A stretch of 6,051 nt of DNA from CAZAGT01 sp964484515 (GTDB lineage Bacteria; Desulfobacterota; DSM-4660; Desulfatiglandales; HGW-15). The stretch lies in NCBI GenBank assembly GCA_964484515.1, contig CAZAGT010000311.1:1-6051 (forward strand), given 5' to 3'. The position numbers and the translations under genes are program-made. Shown one piece after another: positions 1 through 5,733 of the stretch; position 1 is the first letter of the stretch; every line of letters starts with the position of its first letter. The notes under the pieces were generated by a model. The model ran no database searches. It had not been told where the DNA came from and was given only the letters and a program-made list of their open reading frames with translations.

Positions 1-289
1 GCCTCGACAAGAGGGACACGTCGACGCTATGTCCGAATACCTATACGAACCGAGCGCCGACGAGCTTTTGGTCGAGCTGTTGCCGAAACACATCAGTGTC
101 CAGATCTTCAATGCCTTTTTGCAGAATGAGGTCAGCGAACACGCCGCCCGGATGGCCGCCATGGACAACGCGACGAACAATTGCACCGAGCTGATCGGAA
201 ACCTCACGCTCGTGTATAACAAGGCGCGCCAGGCGGCGATCACGGCTGAGTTGATGGACATCGTTGGTGGTGCCGAGGCGCTGAAATAA
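1..289 (+). CDS. atpG: ATP synthase F1 gamma subunit, C-terminal part (5' end outside window)
   Basis: This is the last part of the gamma (rotor shaft) subunit of F-type ATP synthase, which turns inside the alpha3beta3 head and couples proton flow to ATP synthesis at the inner membrane. The reading frame is open from base 2 (first full codon) to the TAA at 287-289, giving about 95 residues. The first ATG in the window (base 29) is internal, because coding sequence typical of the family continues upstream of it. The C-terminal helix is diagnostic: SEHAARMAAMDNAT followed by LTLVYNKARQAAIT and a final EL-DIVGGAEAL match the conserved gamma C-terminus, which packs with the N-terminal helix as the coiled-coil shaft. 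AtpD starts 72 nt downstream, the normal gamma-beta-epsilon order. Nothing looks damaged; only the upstream part is cut off by the window edge. Confidence 0.97.
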   Translation, partial: PRQEGHVDAMSEYLYEPSADELLVELLPKHISVQIFNAFLQNEVSEHAARMAAMDNATNNCTELIGNLTLVYNKARQAAITAELMDIVGGAEALK

Positions 290-361
290 TCAGATCCGAA
301 GCTGTTTCATAGAACCGGAGTGACACGAAATTTCAAGATAAAGGGAGGTCTTGGGTAAGAT

Positions 362-1755
362 ATGAATAAGGGCAATGTCGTACAGGTGATTGGTCCCGTC
401 GTGGACGTTGAGTTTACAGAGGGTGAGCTGCCGGCCATTCTTACGGCGCTTAACATAACCAACCCGGCCATAGACGATACGGAAGACAATCTCGTGGTGG
501 AGGTTGCCCAGCACCTGGGTGATAACGTGGTTCGTTGTGTCGCGATGGACACCACTGACGGCCTCGTACGCGGGATGGAGGCCAAGAACACTGGAAATCC
601 GATCATGATGCCCGCTGGAGACCCAACCCTGGGCCGCGTCCTCAACGTCGTCGGCCGGCCCGTGGATGGGCTGGGCCCGGTGGAGGCGACGGAGTTTCTC
701 CCGATCCATAGACACGCCCCCGAATTCGTGGAGCAGGATACCTCCGTTAAGGTGCTGGAGACCGGTGTCAAGGTTATTGATCTGCTGGTCCCTTTCCCCA
801 GGGGCGGGAAGATGGGCATGTTTGGCGGTGCCGGAGTGGGCAAGACGGTGGTCATGATGGAGATGATCCACAACATCGCCATGGAACACGGCGGCATCAG
901 CGTCTTTGCGGGAGTGGGCGAAAGGNNNNNNNNNNCCTTGAGATGAAGGAATCGGGCGTGCTTCCCAAGGCAGCCCTGATCTACGGCCAGATGACGGAAC
1001 CCCCCGGGGCACGCGCGCGGGTGGCCCTATCAGCCCTGACGGCCGCCGAGTATTACCGGGACGAGAAAGGGCAGGATGTGTTGCTCTTTATCGATAACAT
1101 CTTCCGTTTCACCCAGGCCGGCTCGGAGGTCTCCGCGCTGCTGGGCCGGATACCCTCCGCGGTCGGATATCAGCCCACGCTAGGTACGGACTTGGGTGAG
1201 CTACAAGAACGGATCACCTCGACCACCAGGGGCTCGATCACGTCGGTACAGTGCGTCTATGTGCCCGCAGACGACCTCACGGACCCGGCTCCGGCAACCA
1301 CCTTTGCACACCTAGACGGCACCGTCGTCCTATCGCGACCGATTTCTGAGTTGGGTATCTACCCGGCGGTCGATCCCTTGGACTCGACCTCGAGGATCCT
1401 CGATCCGAACGTGGTCGGCGAGGAACACTACTCCGTGGCACGCCAAACCCAGCAAATCCTCCAGAAGTATAAGGACCTCCAGGACATCATTGCCATCCTG
1501 GGCATGGACGAACTCTCGGACGAGGATAAACTCATCGTTGCCAGGGCCCGTAAGATTCAACGATTCCTTTCGCAGCCTTTTCATGTGGCCGAGACCTTTA
1601 CCGGACGAGAGGGCAAGTATGTGCCCGTCGCGGACACGGTCAGGGGTTTCAGGGAGATCATCGAAGGCAAACACGATGATCTACCGGAATCGGCCTTTTA
1701 CTACGTCGGATCCATCGATGAGGCCAGGGAACAGAGTGAGAAAATGAGCGCTTAA
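362..1755 (+). CDS. atpD: ATP synthase F1 beta subunit (catalytic), interrupted by an assembly gap
   Basis: Catalytic beta subunit of F1, which binds ADP and phosphate and makes ATP. Before the gap there are 188 residues: the beta-barrel domain (about 1-78), then the nucleotide domain with the P-loop GGAGVGKT at 155-162 (K161, T162) and the catalytic glutamate E187 in GVGER. After the gap come Walker B (DVLLFIDN), the subunit signature PAVDPLDSTS, and DELSDED, the DELSEED-loop equivalent contacting gamma/epsilon. The ten Ns at 926-935 put the halves in different frames. The family has TREGNDL plus an aromatic residue here, which needs 23 nt before the C at 936; that length restores one frame and gives about 468 residues, normal for beta. 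ATG 362 is fixed by an in-frame TAA at 356-358. A GGAGG at 344-348 is a somewhat distant (13 nt) ribosome site. I regard the gene as intact. Confidence 0.97.
926..935. other. Assembly gap (10 N) inside atpD
   Basis: Ten undetermined bases lie between the GVGER codons (ending at 925) and the LEMKES codons (starting at 937). The base C936 is the third position of the preceding aromatic codon. Conserved family sequence predicts eight missing residues, or 23 missing nucleotides, so the N run is a placeholder rather than a measured length. The frame change across it is therefore an artefact. Confidence 0.95.
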
Positions 1756-1756
1756 A

Positions 1757-1771
1757 GTCCTCAAGGAGGAC
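1757..1771 (+). other. Small hairpin just after the atpD stop codon
   Basis: GTCCTC and GAGGAC form a perfect 6-bp stem with an AAG loop, beginning two bases after the atpD TAA. No T-tract follows, so it is not an intrinsic terminator. Its position suggests a possible mRNA 3'-end or processing element between the beta and epsilon cistrons, but that is inference. A stem this short can occur by chance. Confidence 0.4.
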
Positions 1772-1803
1772 GAACTCTCACGGGTAATTTTCTGAGCCAC
1801 AAA

Positions 1804-1825
1804 GTGTCTGGCCATGGCCGGACGC
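1804..1825 (+). other. GC-rich hairpin in the atpD-atpC spacer
   Basis: Bases 1804-1813 pair with 1816-1825 around the palindrome GGCCATGGCC, giving up to ten pairs (two of them G-U), of which the innermost must open as the loop. It sits 50 nt before the atpC start and is not followed by a T-tract. It could slow transcription or protect or cleave the mRNA, and so lower epsilon relative to beta, as F1 stoichiometry (3 beta to 1 epsilon) requires. The stem is seen in the sequence; the role is inference. Confidence 0.5.
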
Positions 1826-1874
1826 GGACTTCATTATTGCAGATTTGTAATACGTTACCAGAGGTTATGATTCC

Positions 1875-2285
1875 ATGGCGAAGGTGTTTCTAGAGGTGGT
1901 CACACCAGACCAGGTCGTCGTCAGCGAGGAGGCGGATATGGTCGTGGCGCCCGGGACCGAGGGTGAATTCGGCGTATTGCCGGGCCATGTGCTCTTCCTG
2001 TCCGGAATTGTTCCGGGGGAGCTCAGGTATACGGCCGGCTCCAGGAAGGAGTACCTGGCCGTGACGACCGGTTTCGCGGAGGTATCGAACGACAAGGTCT
2101 CGGTGCTGGTCGACGCGGCTGAGCGGGCCGCCGACATAGATATGGAACGGGCTCGACGGGCGATCGACCGTGCCAGGCAGAGGTTGGAGAAGGAACGGGG
2201 AACGGAGGACATCGATTTCAGGCGGGCCGAGGGAGCTCTCCAGAGGGCCATCATCCGCCTCAAGGTCGCAGAAAAACGCATGTAG
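1875..2285 (+). CDS. atpC: ATP synthase F1 epsilon subunit
   Basis: Epsilon subunit of F1, a rotor component that joins gamma to the c-ring and can inhibit ATP hydrolysis. The 136-residue product has the expected two parts. Residues about 1-84 are the N-terminal beta-sandwich, with the family signature EADMVVAPGTEGEFGVLPGH at 19-38. Residues about 85-136 are the C-terminal helical hairpin, rich in A, R and E (AERAADIDMERARRAIDRA). Length is normal for the family. The ATG at 1875 is preceded by GAGG at 1861-1864, ten bases upstream, and gives the standard N-terminus of epsilon proteins. The 119-nt gap from atpD is longer than is common in atp operons and contains two hairpins. The final codons form the left arm of an intrinsic terminator, so this is the last gene of the operon. 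Confidence 0.97.
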   Translation: MAKVFLEVVTPDQVVVSEEADMVVAPGTEGEFGVLPGHVLFLSGIVPGELRYTAGSRKEYLAVTTGFAEVSNDKVSVLVDAAERAADIDMERARRAIDRARQRLEKERGTEDIDFRRAEGALQRAIIRLKVAEKRM

Positions 2286-2309
2286 TTGTAACTAATTACA
2301 TGCTTTTTT
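2278..2309 (+). terminator. Intrinsic terminator 1, overlapping the atpC stop codon
   Basis: GCATGTAGTT (2278-2287) pairs with AATTACATGC (2294-2303), ten pairs with one G-U and a six-base loop, followed directly by six Ts (2304-2309). The left arm includes the last codons and the TAG of atpC. An A-run at 2272-2276 lies just upstream, so the structure might also work from the other side. It is AT-richer and weaker than the next terminator. Confidence 0.75.
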
Positions 2310-2318
2310 GATTTTGGG

Positions 2319-2345
2319 AGGCAGGCCGGGCGGCCTGCCTTTTTT
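2319..2345 (+). terminator. Intrinsic terminator 2 of the atp operon
   Basis: GGCAGGCC (2320-2327) and GGCCTGCC (2332-2339) form a perfect 8-bp GC-rich stem with a GGGC loop, followed by six Ts (2340-2345). This is a textbook factor-independent terminator lying ten bases after terminator 1. It separates atp transcription from the zapB-zapA-rny block. Confidence 0.93.
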
Positions 2346-2401
2346 GTTGACCTTTTGATGTTCAGCGGATAAGATTCAAAATATTGTTCAATTTACCCTA
2401 A

Positions 2402-2491
2402 CGTTGCAAAAGTCGAGGATGCTGCAGATTCCAGGCGCCGAAGGTGCAGTCCCGACGCGTCGGGATAATCTACTGCAAGCCCTTGGCAACG
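2402..2491. repeat. Dyad-rich segment, possible interspersed repeat
   Basis: The segment is bounded by CGTTGC (2402-2407) and its reverse complement GCAACG (2486-2491). Its centre is a perfect 16-base palindrome, TCCCGACGCGTCGGGA (2450-2465). TGCAG occurs twice (2423-2427 and 2445-2449) and can pair with CTGCA at 2473-2477. With the nearer copy this encloses the palindrome and leaves a seven-base bulge (2466-2472). Such compact dyads with complementary ends are typical of small intergenic repeats or short RNAs. Other copies in the genome cannot be seen here, so the repeat call is inference. Confidence 0.35.
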
Positions 2492-2553
2492 CAGAAGATG
2501 CGGTATCATCGGCTTTCCCGAAGGGTAAACAACACGGCGTCTTTTAGGTTTTG

Positions 2554-2580
2554 CTGGATGTCACAGCCGGTGATATCCAG
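2554..2580. other. 10-bp hairpin in the spacer
   Basis: CTGGATGTCA (2554-2563) and TGATATCCAG (2571-2580) form a ten-pair stem with one G-U and a seven-base loop. No T-tract follows on either strand, so it is not an intrinsic terminator. Its role is unknown. Confidence 0.45.
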
Positions 2581-2639
2581 AGTGAACGTCAAAAATGGCG
2601 GAGAGCGTGGTTATTTTTGTCTTTCCACACCTTTCGACG

Positions 2640-2655
2640 TGTTGTTTATACAACA
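2640..2655. promoter_or_regulatory. Operator-like dyad upstream of the zapB-like gene
   Basis: TGTTGT and ACAACA are perfect inverted 6-base half-sites separated by TTAT. They lie 41 bases before the ATG of the zapB-like gene, in the AT-rich stretch where its promoter is expected. The overlapping TATACA or TTTATA could serve as a -10 element, but I see no well-spaced -35. A repressor site is possible; it is not shown. Confidence 0.25.
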
Positions 2656-2696
2656 GGGTTTAAATAGGTTCGGTACCTCGCGTTGGATGAGGCGTC

Positions 2697-2933
2697 ATGG
2701 CCACGGAAGATCAGACCGATCAATTTCAGCTCCTCGAAGCAAGAGTAGACGCCCTCATCAAACTGGTTGAGTCATTACGAAGCGAAAAGACCGAACTGAG
2801 TGAGAAGATTAGTACCCTAGAGAAGCAGGTATCGGATCTCAGCGCCGAGGTCGAGCAAATGAGGGGAGCCAGCGACGAAGCCAGACGTCGCATCGCCGCC
2901 TTGCTGGAGAAAATCGAACGCTTGGAGCTTTGA
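2697..2933 (+). CDS. zapB: Small coiled-coil protein, ZapB-like cell division protein
   Basis: A 78-residue protein that is almost entirely a predicted coiled coil. After a polar stretch (MATEDQTDQF), residues 12-78 show hydrophobic residues at heptad spacing (LLEARVDALIKLVESL, ISTLEKQVSDL, IAALLEKIERLEL) among many E, K, R and Q residues, with no cysteine, membrane segment or enzyme motif. Small coiled coils of this size directly before zapA are annotated as ZapB in many bacteria. ZapB is a cytoplasmic filament-forming protein that bundles ZapA-FtsZ at the division ring. The call rests on shape plus the zapA neighbour 49 nt downstream, since low-complexity helices give weak family matches. 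GAGG (2689-2692) lies four bases before the ATG, with GGA just upstream, an acceptable ribosome site. The partner could equally be labelled an uncharacterised coiled-coil protein. Confidence 0.75.
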   Translation: MATEDQTDQFQLLEARVDALIKLVESLRSEKTELSEKISTLEKQVSDLSAEVEQMRGASDEARRRIAALLEKIERLEL

Positions 2934-2982
2934 GCTGAATCCTTTGATCCGTCGTGATTGAGCGAGGCGAATCGAGTCCGAA

Positions 2983-3279
2983 ATGAAAGCAAGGCGTCCG
3001 ACGCACCCCATCAAAGTCCGAATCCTGGATAATGAGTATTTGATCAAGAGCGACGAGGATGAGGAGTGGGTCCTGCGCATTGCGGAATACGTGGGTGCCA
3101 AGCTGAAGGAAGTGCAGGAGAACACCGAGGGGCTGACGGGAAAGAAGGAGGTTATTCTGGCGGCCCTCGACATCGCAAGTGACTATTTTCAGCTCTTGCG
3201 TGAGCGAGACCAGATGCAGGCATCCCTCCGTGAGCGTGCCGAAAGCCTTATTAACAACATTGATTCGGTGATGGGGTGA
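2983..3279 (+). CDS. zapA: Cell division protein ZapA
   Basis: A 98-residue ZapA, the small FtsZ-binding protein that crosslinks FtsZ protofilaments at midcell. The N-terminal half has the family pattern of a short beta-strand region (PIKVRILDNEYLIKSDEDEE, residues 9-28) followed by VLRIAEYVGAKLKEV. The C-terminal half is the tetramerising helix, with the typical VILAALDIASDYFQLL (residues 57-72) and a charged coiled coil to the end. Length matches the family. An in-frame TGA at 2959-2961 and no other start codon after it fix the ATG at 2983. The ribosome site is weak: GAGG at 2964-2967 is 15 bases away, and only GAG at 2974-2976 is nearer. This suggests translation coupled in part to the zapB-like gene 49 nt upstream. 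A GGGG/CCCC mini-hairpin overlaps its stop codon but lacks a T-tract. Confidence 0.92.
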   Translation: MKARRPTHPIKVRILDNEYLIKSDEDEEWVLRIAEYVGAKLKEVQENTEGLTGKKEVILAALDIASDYFQLLRERDQMQASLRERAESLINNIDSVMG

Positions 3280-3824
3280 ACCCCTCAAAGGGTGCTAAAC
3301 CTCATTACTGTGTGGCCCCAAGCTGGGCAAGAGGGAATTCTAACTCACGTGCAGTGAAAATTCATGATTCAGGGAGGCACTGAGGTTTAACGGATAGACC
3401 GTTCTGCGGTTCATACATTGAGGTTGCCCATACCGGGCGAGATAACTAACGCAAAGTACAGAGCAATACATAGAGAGCTGGCTGCGCCGCATTTGTTATA
3501 AGCATAATATAGCTTATCTGGAAGATCGTCATTGATAAAGGATGTCGTCCCCTACCAAAGGCAAAGATGTGCTAAAGTATATTGCCGCGCCATATCAAGG
3601 CCTTAGGCATTCAACTCACTTTTTGTTCATGCTGAGGTAGGATTAGTCCCTCTATTGTCTTGCCTTGTCATTCTCCTCCCTTATCTCACCCGGGAAATCT
3701 CTTCCTTTCGTGTAGCCTGAAATTCGGTCTCGAAACCTCAGCTTTCGGCTTCACGGGCCGCCTCCCTGGATGAACCAGGTCTGATAAAGCGATTTGAGCC
3801 TAGAATGGAGATGGGTGGCTTAGG
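3280..3824. other. Gene-free region between zapA and rny
   Basis: These 545 bases have stop codons in all frames and no convincing gene. Base composition is nearer even than in the flanking genes. The first third (3281-3438) folds into a rod and is listed separately as a candidate RNA. An AT-rich island with ATAAGC/GCTTAT arms lies at 3498-3517. A pyrimidine-rich stretch spans about 3645-3715. An 8-bp perfect inverted pair (GCTGAGGT 3631-3638, ACCTCAGC 3735-3742) encloses that stretch, and a CCTGG/CCAGG hairpin lies at 3765-3779. TAGAAT at 3801-3806 resembles a -10 box but has no -35 partner and would leave a very short leader. No T-tract terminator was found, so read-through from zapA into rny is possible. 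Confidence 0.7.
3281..3438 (+). ncRNA. Candidate structured RNA, possibly 6S RNA
   Basis: The segment can fold back on itself as a rod. GGGT (3290-3293) pairs with GCCC (3426-3429), AACCTCA (3298-3304) with TGAGGTT (3419-3425), and TGTGTGG (3309-3315) with TCATACA (3411-3417, two G-U pairs). Inside lie hairpins GAATT/AATTC enclosing TCAC/GTGA (3335-3363) and AACGG/CCGTT (3389-3403). 6S RNA, which binds the housekeeping RNA polymerase, is a rod of about 150-190 nt and often sits next to zapA (as ssrS in Escherichia coli). The position and shape support the idea. I could not match the conserved 6S central bubble, and AACCTCA has an alternative partner at 3381-3387, so both identity and ends are tentative. 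Confidence 0.33.
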
Positions 3825-5387
3825 ATGATGTCGATTGAGATGATAGGTGCCGCTCTAGTGGGGTTGCTCGTGGGGACCCTTGTGGGTTCCTGGATACGCA
3901 AGCGCGTGACCGAAAACCAACGGGAATCTATCAACGAGTATTCCAAGAAGATCATTGACGAGGCGAACCGAAGGGCCAAGACCATCAAAAAGGAGGCGGT
4001 CCTCAAGGCGAAGGACACCCTCTATCAGATGAAGGTCGATTTTGAAGCAGAGACCAAAGAAAAGAAGGAACACTTGCAGTCCCGGGAGAAGAGGCTTATT
4101 CAAAAGGAGGAACATTTAGACAAACGGTTCGAGCAGTTTGAGCAACGCGAAAGGGCTATCACGAAGCGCGAGAAGAGCGCCGAGGAGCTCGGGAACCAGC
4201 TCAAGGAAAAGGAAGCCGAGTATCAAGACTTGATAACCCAACAACGGCAACGACTGGAGAACCTGGCGGGGATTTCGAGCAAGGAAGCCAAAGATCTCCT
4301 GATCGCATCGATGGAATTGGAGGCCAAACACGACGCCGCCAAGTTGATTCGCAGGATTGAAAATGAAGCCCGTGAGATATCCGCCCATAAGTCCCAGGAG
4401 ATTCTCGCCCTGGCTATCAAGCGGTATGCGGGCGATTACGTGGCCGAAAAAACGGTCTCCGTGGTCAATCTGCCTAACGAAGAGATGAAGGGCCGTATCA
4501 TCGGGCGTGAGGGAAGGAATATCAGGGCCATTGAGGCAGCTACCGGCATAGACGTCATCATTGATGATACCCCGGAAGCCGTGATTCTTTCAGGTTTTAA
4601 CCCGGTCCGGCGAGAAGTGGCCAAGATCTCGCTTGAACGCCTGATCGACGACGGTCGAATTCACCCCGCGCGGATTGAAGAGGTGGTTGAAAAGGTTAAC
4701 AAGGAGGTGGAGGTCGGCATCAAAGAGGCAGGAGAGCAGGCCACCTTTGACGTAGGGGTTCACGGAATCAACTCCGAACTTGTTAAGCTCATCGGTCGGC
4801 TGAAGTACCGGTCCAGTTACGCGCAGAACGTTTTGCAGCATTCACGGGAGGTAAGCTTTATCTGCGGGGTCATGGCTGCCGAGTTGGGTTTGAACATCAA
4901 ACAGGCCAAACGGGCCGGATTGCTGCACGACATCGGCAAGGCGGTAGATCACGAAGTAGAGGGGCCCCATGCCATTATTGGCGCTGATCTTGCCAAGAAA
5001 TACGGCGAGCCGAATCAGGTGGTGCACGCGATTGGGGCACACCACGAAGAGATGCCGGCCGAAAGCCCTCTGGCCGTCCTCGTGCAGGCGGCCGATACCC
5101 TGTCCGGTGCCAGGCCGGGGGCCCGCCAGGAGATGCTGGAGTCCTACGTGAAGCGACTCGAAGAACTTGAACGGGTCGCCACGTCGTTTCCGGGAGTGAG
5201 TAAATCCTATGCGATTCAGGCCGGCCGAGAGATCAGAATCATGGTCGAAGGCAAGGCCATTAACGACGAAAAGGCCTTCATGCTGTGCCGGGAGATCGCC
5301 AAGAAGATTGAGAAGGAGCTATCCTATCCGGGGCAGATCAAGGTAACCGTGATCCGCGAAATTCGGGCGATCGAATACGCACGCTGA
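3825..5387 (+). CDS. rny: Ribonuclease Y
   Basis: Ribonuclease Y, the membrane-anchored endoribonuclease that starts mRNA decay in bacteria lacking or supplementing RNase E. The 520-residue length is standard. Domains in order: an N-terminal membrane segment (about 5-24, IGAALVGLLVGTLVG), a long charged coiled coil (about 27-190), a KH RNA-binding domain with GRIIGREGRNIR at 223-234, and an HD domain. The HD metal ligands appear as H339 (LQHS), H368-D369 (LLHDIGK), H406/H407 and D424 (AADTLSGARPGAR). The C-terminus IREIRAIEYAR is typical. Translation may start at ATG 3825 or the adjacent ATG 3828; GGTGG at 3814-3818 suits both. Upstream is the 545-nt non-coding region after zapA. Downstream there is no ymdB-like phosphoesterase, which often follows rny elsewhere; a foldback element and an unrelated small gene follow instead. 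No key residue is missing. Confidence 0.97.
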   Translation: MMSIEMIGAALVGLLVGTLVGSWIRKRVTENQRESINEYSKKIIDEANRRAKTIKKEAVLKAKDTLYQMKVDFEAETKEKKEHLQSREKRLIQKEEHLDKRFEQFEQRERAITKREKSAEELGNQLKEKEAEYQDLITQQRQRLENLAGISSKEAKDLLIASMELEAKHDAAKLIRRIENEAREISAHKSQEILALAIKRYAGDYVAEKTVSVVNLPNEEMKGRIIGREGRNIRAIEAATGIDVIIDDTPEAVILSGFNPVRREVAKISLERLIDDGRIHPARIEEVVEKVNKEVEVGIKEAGEQATFDVGVHGINSELVKLIGRLKYRSSYAQNVLQHSREVSFICGVMAAELGLNIKQAKRAGLLHDIGKAVDHEVEGPHAIIGADLAKKYGEPNQVVHAIGAHHEEMPAESPLAVLVQAADTLSGARPGARQEMLESYVKRLEELERVATSFPGVSKSYAIQAGREIRIMVEGKAINDEKAFMLCREIAKKIEKELSYPGQIKVTVIREIRAIEYAR

Positions 5388-5411
5388 GGTGCGTCGTCCC
5401 TCAAAAGAGAT

Positions 5412-5433
5412 CCGTCGGGACATGTCCTGACGG
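5412..5433 (+). other. Strong dyad shortly after rny
   Basis: CCGTCGGGAC (5412-5421) and GTCCTGACGG (5424-5433) are complementary with one G-U pair, giving a nine-pair stem with a four-base loop, 24 bases after the rny stop. There is no T-run on the + side. On the - strand the hairpin would be followed by a modest TCTCTTTT. It may stabilise the 3' end of rny mRNA or act as a weak terminator; neither is shown. Confidence 0.4.
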
Positions 5434-5450
5434 TGCCTTGACGCCATGCA

Positions 5451-5510
5451 TCAATTTAGGTTTTTGAAACAAGTTAACGTCCGGCCATGGGGGTCTCTTT
5501 TCAAAAACGA
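5451..5510 (+). repeat. Left arm of a long inverted repeat (foldback element)
   Basis: The inner 25 bases (5486-5510) are the exact reverse complement of 5663-5687. The outer part (5451-5485) matches the reverse complement of 5688-5733 with substitutions and small length differences: TTTAGGTTTTTGAAAC here against TTTTAGATTCTTGAAAC in the other arm, then GTTA and TCCGG in both. The perfect inner part and diverged outer part suggest a transposon-like end or a REP-type repeat present twice in opposite directions. Confidence 0.8.
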
Positions 5511-5662
5511 AACGATACCCGCTCGAACGCGGAAGAAGCTGCCAAGCAAGGCGGCCGACGCAGATTGGCCGAATGAGCACAGGCACTCAGCCCGGCTTAT
5601 TCCCGGGTGGCCCTTCGGCCGCCTCGGGTAGCGCCTTATGCCTGGACCTTGCACGCAATTCC

Positions 5663-5733
5663 TCGTTTTTGAAAAGAGACCCCCATGACCGGCCGGATCG
5701 TATGCGCTAACGCGTTTCAAGAATCTAAAATGG
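5663..5733 (-). repeat. Right arm of a long inverted repeat (foldback element)
   Basis: Reverse-complement partner of the left arm. The inner 25 bases are identical; the outer arm is about ten bases longer because of extra bases between the TCCGG and GTTA blocks. The arm ends 76 bases before the start of the next gene. Read inward, both arms begin an ATG frame encoding MGVSFQKR, which stops after 29 codons from the left and 16 from the right, so neither is a likely protein. Confidence 0.8.

Larger units (their letters stand above)
2346..2696. other. Gene-free spacer between atpC and the zapB-like gene
   Basis: About 350 bases without a convincing gene. The only longer open frame (from 2444) has no recognisable product, runs into the zapB-like gene in another frame, and is probably chance. 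The spacer holds a structured segment at 2402-2491, a 10-bp hairpin at 2554-2580, and a dyad at 2640-2655 just upstream of the next gene. The promoter for the zapB-zapA pair should lie in the last 100 bases, where the DNA is AT-rich (2611-2666). I cannot name a confident -35/-10 pair. Confidence 0.7.

Noticed and set aside
290..1012. Long open frame on the - strand opposite atpD
   Set aside because: It runs antisense through the well-conserved beta-subunit gene and across the N gap, with no recognisable domain; it is a shadow frame.
2444..2770. 108-codon + strand frame before and into the zapB-like gene
   Set aside because: Composition is basic and irregular, there is no known motif, it covers the dyad-rich segment, and it overlaps the clear coiled-coil gene in another frame.
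3426..3475. Possible cyclic-di-GMP (GEMM) riboswitch because of ACGCAAAG at 3449-3456
   Set aside because: The accompanying P1 helix, GNRA tetraloop and receptor, and the GCC that should follow are absent; one short match is not enough.
3640..3690. Short - strand frame with a good GGGAGGAG ribosome site (ATG at about 3671)
   Set aside because: It stops after 14 codons, and the purine-rich site is simply the complement of the pyrimidine-rich stretch.
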